Positions 1-5,034 of a DNA stretch of 5,293 nt are shown in pieces. The translations under genes and the position numbers were made by a program. This DNA is from Candidatus Hermodarchaeota archaeon (GTDB lineage Archaea > Asgardarchaeota > Hermodarchaeia > Hermodarchaeales > Hermodarchaeaceae): the NCBI GenBank assembly GCA_016840595.1, contig JAEOSA010000147.1, positions 1-5,293 on the forward strand, read 5' to 3'. A model generated the notes under the pieces. It saw only the letters and a list, made by a program, of their open reading frames with translations. It was not told the DNA's origin and did no database searches. How positions within the stretch are numbered: position 1 is the first letter of the stretch; each line of letters opens with the position of its first letter.

Positions 1-1
1 T

Positions 2-112
<111 letters not shown>

Positions 113-125
113 CAACTCAAAGATA

Positions 126-130
126 GGAGA
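126..130 (+). promoter_or_regulatory. Ribosome binding site of the deacylase gene
   Basis: GGAGA lies 6 nt before the GTG at 137 and matches the archaeal anti-Shine-Dalgarno sequence. It decides the start: the GTG is the only in-frame start codon with a site at this spacing, and the protein N-terminus it gives fits the family. Confidence 0.7.
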
Positions 131-136
131 ATCACA

Positions 137-979
137 GTGTCTGTTGTCTGCTTCTGTTCGCTCAAAGATCTCGCAGCACAAAATATCAAAAAACACCTTC
201 TCCAACACTATCCCTTTGTTGACACGGGAAAAACCTACGATTCGACTCCTATCTACAAATTCAACGAACTATCCTTGGTTACATTGGAACAAGATAGCAT
301 TTATGCCGATGACTTAGACCAGCAGTTCACAGCCGATTTGCTTATCTTTGCTTCTCGACACAAATCGGCTGCTTTCAAACCTGCACTCCTTACCCATATC
401 CCTGGAAATTGGGGGGCCGCTGAGCTGGGCGGAAAGGCTTCCACTCTGTGCATTGCTCATCCAACTGCCCTGAAAGTGGCATTGCAGACATTACTTGCGG
501 AACGTCAACGACTTGCACTCACCGATTGGGCGTGTGGATTGGAAGTCACTCATCATGGTCCATTTATCAGTGATATTCCCGTTTTGTACATCGAAATTGG
601 GAGTACGGAAGAGGAATGGCAAAATCCCAAAGCCGCTGAGGCGGTTTCTCAAGCCGTTGTTTCGGTCGCTCAACGCTATCAAGAGTCTAACCCAGTGGTC
701 TTCGGCGTTGGTGGTCCACATTATTGTCCCGCCTTTACACGACTGTGTGCTGAGACGCCCTATGCCGTTTCACACATTCTACCCAAATACTACCTTGATC
801 AAGTAACTCCAGTCCTCATCAAGCATGCAATCGAACGTACTAGCACTCCCCCCACCTATGCTGCATTGGATTGGAAAGGCATGAAGGGTCCACAACGTGA
901 TCAAATAATTCAAATCATGAGTGAGTTAGGGCTTGAAACGAAAAAAGTTCGAGCCCTTCTCCATCAATCAGAAAACTGA
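137..979 (+). CDS. dtdA: D-aminoacyl-tRNA deacylase, DTD2/GEK1 type
   Basis: Hydrolyses D-amino acids, and in this family also aldehyde-modified aminoacyl groups, from tRNA in the cytosol, so that they do not reach the ribosome. The 280-residue product has the normal length for the archaeal/plant family (COG1650). Visible conserved blocks are ASRHKS (72-77), HIPGNW (87-92), EVTHHGP (136-142), GVGGPHYCPAF (190-200) and HILPKY (213-218). The histidines in these blocks are the expected metal and catalytic positions, which is family knowledge and not shown by the sequence itself. The start is GTG, supported by GGAGA 6 nt upstream. It lies 24 bp after an unknown gene and about 90 bp before secE, with a TATA-like element in that gap, so it is probably the end of the preceding transcript rather than part of the secE operon. 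Nothing is truncated. Family assignment is firm. Confidence 0.93.
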   Translation: MSVVCFCSLKDLAAQNIKKHLLQHYPFVDTGKTYDSTPIYKFNELSLVTLEQDSIYADDLDQQFTADLLIFASRHKSAAFKPALLTHIPGNWGAAELGGKASTLCIAHPTALKVALQTLLAERQRLALTDWACGLEVTHHGPFISDIPVLYIEIGSTEEEWQNPKAAEAVSQAVVSVAQRYQESNPVVFGVGGPHYCPAFTRLCAETPYAVSHILPKYYLDQVTPVLIKHAIERTSTPPTYAALDWKGMKGPQRDQIIQIMSELGLETKKVRALLHQSEN

Positions 980-1000
980 TTGCCATTGAGAGTGATAATG

Positions 1001-1016
1001 CGAAAAGACTTATTAA
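1001..1016 (+). promoter_or_regulatory. BRE + TATA box, putative promoter of secE-spt5
   Basis: CGAAAAGA (1001-1008) directly followed by CTTATTAA (1009-1016) has the layout of an archaeal purine-rich TFB-responsive element plus TATA box. Transcription would be expected about 25 bp downstream, near 1036-1042, leaving a leader of about 25-30 nt before secE. It lies in the largest non-coding gap of the plus-strand cluster upstream of rpl12. This is motif reading only; no start site is known. Confidence 0.5.
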
Positions 1017-1057
1017 GAGAGGGGCGGTGACTCTGCCCAAGACCTCTAGGTAACGTC

Positions 1058-1063
1058 AGGTGA
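1058..1063 (+). promoter_or_regulatory. Ribosome binding site of secE
   Basis: AGGTGA ends 5 nt before the ATG at 1069 and is a good complement to the 16S rRNA 3' end. It overlaps the alternative GTG start at 1060, which argues for ATG 1069 as the main start. The GTG has a weaker AGGT (1048-1051) 8 nt upstream. Confidence 0.55.
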
Positions 1064-1068
1064 ATACC

Positions 1069-1263
1069 ATGTCAAGCCGAGTTAGCGAGTTTTGGGAAAA
1101 CACAAAACGTATCGTAAAACTAGCACAGCAACCCACACGTCAAGAAATCTGGATGCAACTCAAAATTACTTTACTTGGCCTTTTCGTTGTTGGCGGCGCC
1201 GGCTTCGTCATCACTTTGATTATGTCAGTTGTTACAGGTTTATTTCCACCACCAGCAACCTAG
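1069..1263 (+). CDS. secE: Protein translocase subunit SecE (Sec61 gamma)
   Basis: Small essential clamp subunit of the SecYEG/Sec61 protein-conducting channel in the cytoplasmic membrane. From ATG 1069 the product is 64 residues. It has an amphipathic N-terminal helix with SRVSEFWENTKRIVKLAQQPTRQE (residues 3-26), the region that lies along the membrane surface in the family, then WMQLKIT, then one hydrophobic transmembrane segment of about residues 34-58, and a short PPPAT end. Length and single-helix layout are those of archaeal/eukaryotic Sec61 gamma, not the three-helix SecE of some bacteria. The upstream in-frame GTG at 1060 would add three residues (MNT); I prefer the ATG because AGGTGA sits 5 nt before it. 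spt5 follows after 37 bp, the usual archaeal order, so the two are very likely co-transcribed. Confidence 0.9.
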   Translation: MSSRVSEFWENTKRIVKLAQQPTRQEIWMQLKITLLGLFVVGGAGFVITLIMSVVTGLFPPPAT

Positions 1264-1285
1264 GACGCATTTCGCAATTAATACT

Positions 1286-1292
1286 GAGGAGG
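1286..1292 (+). promoter_or_regulatory. Ribosome binding site of spt5
   Basis: GAGGAGG lies 8 nt before the ATG at 1301, the strongest Shine-Dalgarno match in the window together with that of rpl12. It fixes the start at 1301 and excludes a longer reading from 1229 that would begin inside secE. Confidence 0.8.
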
Positions 1293-1300
1293 CACATCGA

Positions 1301-1798
1301 ATGGCAATTGAACCTACTAACATTTACATTGTGCGAACCACGATTGGACAAGAGAAGGGTATCGCTCATGTCATCTCCGGTCGTGTTACTAAGCGCCAGG
1401 TAGACCTGAAAGCCATTCTCGTGCCTGAACCCTTGAAAGGCTATATCTTCATTGAAGCTCGCAGTCCCCGCGAAGTAGAACTCGCCATTGCGGGTATTCC
1501 CCATATCAAAGGCATCATTCCGGGAAAGATCCTCATCAACGAAATCGAACATATCCTTGTCCCCCGACCCCCCACTGAGGACCTCGTAATAGGTGATATT
1601 GTTGAGATTACTGGTGGACCATTCAAAGGGGAACGGGCTCGTGTGATGCGAATCGACACTTCGAAGGATGAAATCACCCTCGAACTCTTCGAAGCACCCT
1701 CACCCATTCCGGTTACTGTTCACGCAGACTTCATCCGCATCGTCGAACGCCAAGAACGTGAAGAAGCCGAAGAAGAGGAGGAACTCCTCGAACTATAA
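1301..1798 (+). CDS. spt5: Transcription elongation factor Spt5 (NusG homologue)
   Basis: Clamps over the RNA polymerase cleft with Spt4 to keep the enzyme processive; its KOW domain can contact the ribosome. The product is 165 residues. The NGN domain covers about residues 6-90 (NIYIVRTTIGQEKGIAHVIS at 7-26, EPLKGYIFIEA at 43-53, VELAIAGIPHIKGIIPG at 59-75). The KOW domain runs from about 93 to 148 with the typical GDIVEITGGPFKGERARV (98-115). Residues 149-165 form an acidic tail rich in Glu (ERQEREEAEEEEELLEL) that goes beyond the usual KOW end. The start is set by GAGGAGG 8 nt upstream; reading from 1229 would add 24 residues that do not resemble the family. It follows secE by 37 bp and precedes rpl11 by 94 bp, the common archaeal order. 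Confidence 0.95.
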   Translation: MAIEPTNIYIVRTTIGQEKGIAHVISGRVTKRQVDLKAILVPEPLKGYIFIEARSPREVELAIAGIPHIKGIIPGKILINEIEHILVPRPPTEDLVIGDIVEITGGPFKGERARVMRIDTSKDEITLELFEAPSPIPVTVHADFIRIVERQEREEAEEEEELLEL

Positions 1799-1836
1799 CC
1801 CTGACCAAGACACCAGGTCTAAGTAGAGGCAGAACA

Positions 1837-1845
1837 TTTTTAAAT
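1837..1845 (+). promoter_or_regulatory. TATA-like box, putative promoter of rpl11-rpl1-rpl10
   Basis: TTTTTAAAT in the 94 bp gap between spt5 and rpl11, preceded by a purine-rich stretch (AGAGGCAGAACA), resembles a BRE/TATA pair. The expected start would be near 1862-1870, giving a leader of about 25-30 nt. Readthrough from the secE promoter is also possible; this may be an internal booster for ribosomal protein genes. Confidence 0.5.
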
Positions 1846-1892
1846 CGCCTAAAGCTCATGGAGCTGAACTCAACCCAGAGGAACCACTCACA

Positions 1893-2375
1893 ATGGCCAA
1901 AGTCACCTGCGAAGCACTCGTCGAAGGCGGCAAAGCATCAGCGGGACCCCCCATCGCCCCAGTCCTGGGTCCCACGGGCGCGAACCTTTTCCAAATCGTA
2001 ACGCGTATCAACGAGTTGACTGAGGATTTGAAGGGGTTGAAGGTGCCGGTGACCATTGTTGTGGATGATGATACGAAGGAATTTGAGATTACCGTGGGGC
2101 TTCCTCCCACCTCAGCTCTTATCATCAAAGAAGTTGGTGTTGAGAAAGGCACTGGTGCCACAGGAACTGAAATCACGGGTGATATCACCTTTGACCAGGT
2201 CCTATCGGTGGTTCGTGCGAAGGAAGCCGATCTTCTGGGAAGTTCACGTAAAAACCAAGTGAAATCTGTACTCGGTACTTGTGTGAGTATGGGCGTCACC
2301 ATTGATGGGAAAGACGCTCGTACAGTACAACAAGAAATTGATCAAGGCCTCTATGACGAAAAACTGCAGGCCTAA
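1893..2375 (+). CDS. rpl11: Large ribosomal subunit protein L11 (uL11)
   Basis: Binds the GTPase-associated region of 23S rRNA at the base of the L10-L12 stalk and helps position translation factors. The product is 160 residues, normal for archaea. The N-terminal domain has EGGKASAGPPIAPVLGPTGAN (11-31), the proline-rich stretch contacting rRNA and factors, and the C-terminal RNA-binding domain ends with GSSRKNQVKSVLGTCVSMGVTIDGKDA (115-141). The ATG at 1893 is preceded by AGAGGA (1877-1882), 10 nt away. rpl1 follows after 13 bp, so these two are co-transcribed. Codon choice changes inside the gene: the codons at about 2010-2100 favour TTG, AAG, GAG and GTG, while the flanks favour C- and A-ending codons; the protein itself reads normally there. 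Confidence 0.96.
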   Translation: MAKVTCEALVEGGKASAGPPIAPVLGPTGANLFQIVTRINELTEDLKGLKVPVTIVVDDDTKEFEITVGLPPTSALIIKEVGVEKGTGATGTEITGDITFDQVLSVVRAKEADLLGSSRKNQVKSVLGTCVSMGVTIDGKDARTVQQEIDQGLYDEKLQA

Positions 2376-2388
2376 TCAATGGTGAGTA

Positions 2389-3045
2389 ATGACAATGTCA
2401 ATAAAATTGGATAACATCCTTTCTGCTGTCAATGAAGCGCAGAAAAATTCGAAGAAACGTAAATTCGAAGAGTCAATGGAAGTAATTGTCAACCTGAAGG
2501 GAATCGATCTCAAGAAAGGCGGCAAGCAGCTAAACGTAGATGTCACTCTTCCCCATGCCTTTGGTGAAGCCGTCAAAGTTGCCATCATCGCTTCAGGGAA
2601 CTTTGCATTTCGCGCAAGAGATGCGGGTGCTGCTCAGGTGCTCGAACCTGCGGATGTCGAGCGCTTTGAAACTGATAAGGATGGCGCAAAAGCTTTGGCT
2701 GAGGAAATGAATTTCTTCATTGCCCAAGCCGATTTAATGCCCCTCGTGGGACGCGTTCTTGGACCTTTCCTTGGTCCTCGTGGAAAAATGCCACGACCGG
2801 TTCCCCCTAATACAGATCTTAAGAAACTCCTCTCAGAATTTTCAAGCTCTGTAAAATTACGTATGCGGAAAACCCTAGTACTCCAAGCTAAGGTTGGAAA
2901 ACGGTCCATGGAGTCAAAAAAAGTCGCTGAGAACATTCAAGCGGTCGTTAATGTTCTCGAACGGAATCTTGACAAAGGTATGCAAAATATCGATGAAATC
3001 TATACCAAAACCACCATGGGTCCAGCAATTAGAATTGAAATATAA
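2389..3045 (+). CDS. rpl1: Large ribosomal subunit protein L1 (uL1)
   Basis: Forms the L1 stalk of the large subunit, which moves with the E-site tRNA; in Methanococcus the protein also represses translation of its own mRNA. The product is 218 residues, usual for archaea. Seen are the interrupted two-domain pattern with ASGNFAFRARDAGA (68-81) in the second domain, the signature LVGRVLGPFLGPRGKMPRPV (119-138), and the conserved C-terminal TKTTMGPAIRI (206-216). The start is ATG 2389, with GGTGA at 2381-2385; a second ATG at 2395 would drop two residues and cannot be excluded. It sits 13 bp after rpl11 and 17 bp before rpl10. A short palindromic hairpin in the early coding region (2448-2469) lies where the autoregulatory site maps in Methanococcus, but key features of that site are not evident. 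Confidence 0.96.
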   Translation: MTMSIKLDNILSAVNEAQKNSKKRKFEESMEVIVNLKGIDLKKGGKQLNVDVTLPHAFGEAVKVAIIASGNFAFRARDAGAAQVLEPADVERFETDKDGAKALAEEMNFFIAQADLMPLVGRVLGPFLGPRGKMPRPVPPNTDLKKLLSEFSSSVKLRMRKTLVLQAKVGKRSMESKKVAENIQAVVNVLERNLDKGMQNIDEIYTKTTMGPAIRIEI

Positions 3046-3062
3046 CGAGATGGTGCAATACA

Positions 3063-3989
3063 ATGAGTTCAGGACAACAGCCGCAAACAGAAAAAGATGT
3101 TCCTCGGACTACTAGAGGACGTCCTGTGCCACAAGCCAAACTAGCTGACGTAGGCCATCTCATTTCGCTCCTCGAGAAATATGATTACATCTCACTACTT
3201 CGCACTGAGCAAATAGGATCGAAGCAATTACAAGCGATTAAGAAAGCCCTTCGTAATAAAGCCATCATCAGCATGGCTCGTAACTCTCTCATGATTCGAG
3301 CTCTTCAAAACGCCTCACAGAAGAAAAAGAATCTCGACAAACTCATTCCATTCGTGGAAGGCTCCTCTGCCTTTGCTTTCACTGATATCAGTCCATTCGA
3401 ACTCAGTGACCTCCTATTACAAAACAAAGCTAAAGCCCCAGCGAAAGCAGGAACCGTCACACCGGATGATATTATTATCGAGGCAGGAAACACCGGTTTC
3501 CCACCTGGACCTCTCATCTCAGAACTGGGTCAAGTGGGACTAAAAACCCGAATTCAGGGTGGTTCCATTTGGATAACCCAGGACCATGTCATTGTAAAAG
3601 CGGGAGAAACCGTAAATCGTGCACAGGCATTGGTCATGTCACGTCTGGGCATGGAACCCTATGAAATCTTTCTCAGACTAACAGTCGCATATGATAACGG
3701 CATAATCCTTTCACCCGATGTCTTCGAAATCCGCAGGAGTAATGTCGTAGATCAACTGACGCTTGCAGGTCAAGAGGGATTTGCCCTCGCAATGACTATG
3801 AGCTATATAACTGCAGAGACAACTCCCCTGCTTCTACAAGAAGCCGCAACTGCCGCTCGAAGCCTTTCACTCTTCGCAGGCATCCTAACCAATGAAACAA
3901 GCGATCAGATCCTCGCTCAGGCTGAACAAGGCGCAACAGCCCTCGCCCAAGCTGTACGCCGCAAGGACCCTAAGGCTATGCCTAACTAA
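3063..3989 (+). CDS. rpl10: Large ribosomal subunit protein L10 (uL10, P0), without the acidic C-terminal tail
   Basis: Anchors the stalk to 23S rRNA and carries L12 dimers on C-terminal helices. The product is 308 residues. The N-terminal rRNA-binding domain covers about 25-115 (KALRNKAIISMARNSLMIRAL at 61-81; FVEGSSAFAFTDISPFEL at 97-114). The archaeal/eukaryotic insertion domain follows at about 125-200 (EAGNTGFPPGPLISELGQVG, 140-159). Residues about 225-300 are helical and Ala-rich and match the L12-binding spine. The protein then ends at RRKDPKAMPN, while archaeal L10 usually goes on with an Ala/Glu/Lys hinge and a GLGALFG-like end. No such tail is encoded in any frame between the stop and rpl12, so a simple frameshift is not the reason. 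Start: ATG 3063 with GGTG 7 nt upstream; GTG 3126 with AGAGGA is a strong rival and would give 287 residues. Confidence 0.94.
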   Translation: MSSGQQPQTEKDVPRTTRGRPVPQAKLADVGHLISLLEKYDYISLLRTEQIGSKQLQAIKKALRNKAIISMARNSLMIRALQNASQKKKNLDKLIPFVEGSSAFAFTDISPFELSDLLLQNKAKAPAKAGTVTPDDIIIEAGNTGFPPGPLISELGQVGLKTRIQGGSIWITQDHVIVKAGETVNRAQALVMSRLGMEPYEIFLRLTVAYDNGIILSPDVFEIRRSNVVDQLTLAGQEGFALAMTMSYITAETTPLLLQEAATAARSLSLFAGILTNETSDQILAQAEQGATALAQAVRRKDPKAMPN

Positions 3990-4004
3990 CTCGGGCGTAA
4001 TTAA

Positions 4005-4020
4005 GACAAAAGATTAAAAT
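4005..4020 (+). promoter_or_regulatory. TATA-like element, putative private promoter of rpl12
   Basis: GACAAAAGATTAAAAT in the 103 bp gap after rpl10 reads as a purine-rich BRE followed by an AT-rich box. Initiation about 25 bp downstream would fall near 4040, inside the leader. A separate promoter would make sense because several L12 copies are needed per L10. Evidence is motif and gap size only. Confidence 0.4.
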
Positions 4021-4030
4021 ACGGCTCAAC

Positions 4031-4068
4031 GGAAGCGTTCCCCCTCACAGGTACTGCTCCTGTCTTCC
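4031..4068 (+). promoter_or_regulatory. Foldable leader in front of rpl12 (split 10-bp stem)
   Basis: GGAAG (4031-4035) pairs with CTTCC (4064-4068), and ACAGG (4047-4051) with CCTGT (4059-4063). The two 3' arms are adjacent, so the two 5-bp helices could stack, with an 11-nt bulge on the 5' side and a 7-nt apical loop. A competing hairpin, GGAA-GCG-TTCC (4031-4041), uses the same 5' arm. The structure ends 8 nt before the rpl12 GGAGG, close enough to affect ribosome access. It may be chance; no family is recognised. Confidence 0.35.
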
Positions 4069-4076
4069 ACAAAAAA

Positions 4077-4081
4077 GGAGG
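4077..4081 (+). promoter_or_regulatory. Ribosome binding site of rpl12
   Basis: GGAGG, embedded after an A6 run, lies 11 nt before the ATG at 4093. The perfect core match fits the high translation expected of L12, although the spacing is on the long side. Confidence 0.7.
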
Positions 4082-4092
4082 ACGATAACAAA

Positions 4093-4401
4093 ATGGAATA
4101 CATTTACAGTGCAATGCTCCTTCACAAAGCAGGTAAAAAAGTCAACGCTACAGGTCTAACCAAGGTGCTCGAAGCCGCCGGCGTTTCACCTGACGAAGGT
4201 CGCATCAAAGCCCTTGTTGCGACACTTAAAGACATCAACATTGACGAAGCCGTCAAAGCAGTTCCCGTTGCTGCAGCTCCAGTCGCGGCACCAGCTGCTA
4301 CAGACGCGCCAGCTGATAAGCCCGAGAAGGAGAAGCCAAAGAAAGAAGAAGAAGAAGAAAAGCCAGAAGAAGTTGCAGGCCTCGGTGCACTCTTTGGCTA
4401 G
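4093..4401 (+). CDS. rpl12: Large ribosomal subunit protein L12 (P1 stalk protein)
   Basis: Dimers of this protein sit on L10 and use their flexible ends to recruit translation factors such as EF-1A and EF-2 to the ribosome. The product is 102 residues, normal for archaea. Residues 1-56 form the helical dimerisation domain ([20 protein letters not shown] at 1-20, [20 protein letters not shown] at 26-45). Residues 57-75 are an Ala/Pro hinge. Residues 76-93 are charged, with five consecutive GAA codons (4345-4359, Glu85-89), and the protein ends with the conserved factor-binding AGLGALFG (95-102). It is the last gene of the plus-strand cluster, 103 bp after rpl10, with its own TATA-like box, a foldable leader and a strong GGAGG. 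Because L10 here has no such tail, L12 would provide all the factor-binding ends of the stalk. Confidence 0.96.
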   Translation: MEYIYSAMLLHKAGKKVNATGLTKVLEAAGVSPDEGRIKALVATLKDINIDEAVKAVPVAAAPVAAPAATDAPADKPEKEKPKKEEEEEKPEEVAGLGALFG

Positions 4402-4420
4402 ATCCTCCTATGAGCACTCA

Positions 4421-4455
4421 CTCCTTTCTTCTATTTTCACTCTAACCTCAGTTAG
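4421..4455 (+). terminator. Pyrimidine-rich tract and small hairpin, putative terminator of the ribosomal cluster
   Basis: A pyrimidine-rich stretch with T runs (CTCCTTTCTTCTATTTTC, 4421-4438) starts 19 bp after the rpl12 stop and fits archaeal T-tract termination. It is followed by CTAAC-CTCA-GTTAG (4442-4455), a perfect 5-bp stem with a 4-nt loop. The order is T tract before hairpin, so this is not a bacterial-type intrinsic terminator. On the minus strand no clear T tract follows the PUA gene. Confidence 0.4.
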
Positions 4456-4488
4456 TCATGAATAGGTAATTTTCAACCAGTTCATCAC

Positions 4489-5034
4489 CTAGTGTCCTCG
4501 CCGGAGGTACCAGCCTAGATCCCGTTGGTTCTTGATACTGGGCTCTCCTGTTTGAGTGGTCTTTAACTGACCATATCCCAGGCCTTCATGATGTTCATTT
4601 ATGACTAGGAGTTTGGTCGTTTCATTCACATTCGATGGTAACTGCGTGATATGTTGGGATTCTAGTTGGTGGCCGTAGAGAAATCGTTGCTCTCCATCTT
4701 GATTAGTAACCACTCTTACAGAATCTTTCATAGACTCAGCAAGGTGAGCGAGTGCATGTAAACTAGGCTGTAATGCGCCTTGACTAAGTTCACCGAGAAA
4801 AAGCCCAAGGAAGTAAGGGTGACGGTGTGAATGAATCTGCTGGTATAGGTCCCATACTGCTGAAGTTAACAGATAGACTTCCACTCGACGGCCTTTGGCT
4901 AGCAGCAGGTGATATTTTTTGAGAAATTGTTTGACTGCTTTCTCAGGAACATATTCGGCTAGTCCCTGTCGTATTTGCTCTTCTTCCGCGGCTGATGGAG
5001 GAGTGAAAATTAAGCGAATTTTACCATTTTGCAA
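4489..5034 (-). CDS. NIP7-like/PUA-domain RNA-binding protein (COG3270 type)
   Basis: Probably an rRNA-binding partner of the NOP2-type methyltransferase encoded just upstream; the exact role is not established. The product is 181 residues. The N-terminal half has a pre-PUA-like part with PYFLGLFLGEL (73-83) and LQPSLHALAHLAE (88-100). The C-terminal half reads as a PUA domain: RFLYGHQL (117-124), KLLVINEHHEGLGYGQL (141-157) and the ending KNQRDLGWYLRRGH (168-181). The start is TTG at 5034; GGAGGG (5044-5049) lies 9 nt upstream, inside the methyltransferase gene. The two genes overlap by 25 bp, so translation is likely coupled. Some relatives carry the methyltransferase and a similar RNA-binding module in one chain, which supports a joint role. 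Family reading is good, the precise orthology less so. Confidence 0.8.
   Translation of the reverse strand: MQNGKIRLIFTPPSAAEEEQIRQGLAEYVPEKAVKQFLKKYHLLLAKGRRVEVYLLTSAVWDLYQQIHSHRHPYFLGLFLGELSQGALQPSLHALAHLAESMKDSVRVVTNQDGEQRFLYGHQLESQHITQLPSNVNETTKLLVINEHHEGLGYGQLKTTQTGEPSIKNQRDLGWYLRRGH

Noticed and set aside
1229..1300. Longer Spt5 beginning inside secE
   Set aside because: The extra 24 residues do not resemble the family, and the strong GAGGAGG is placed for ATG 1301.
1856..2302. 148-codon minus-strand frame opposite rpl11
   Set aside because: Low-complexity Ser/Thr/Pro-rich translation typical of an antisense shadow of a conserved gene.
2634..2936. 100-codon minus-strand frame opposite rpl1
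   Set aside because: Antisense shadow; no ribosome site or family resemblance.
4345..4359. Five GAA units as a microsatellite repeat
   Set aside because: They encode the expected Glu run of the L12 charged tail in frame, so no separate repeat element is needed.
4410..4445. 11-codon frame just after rpl12
   Set aside because: No ribosome site (the preceding bases are CCTCCT, the complement of one) and it lies in the T-rich terminator-like tract.
4214..4465. Lys/Arg/Ser-rich frame overlapping rpl12
   Set aside because: It is the +1 reading of the Ala/Glu-coding part of rpl12, which produces such basic runs from GAA repeats.
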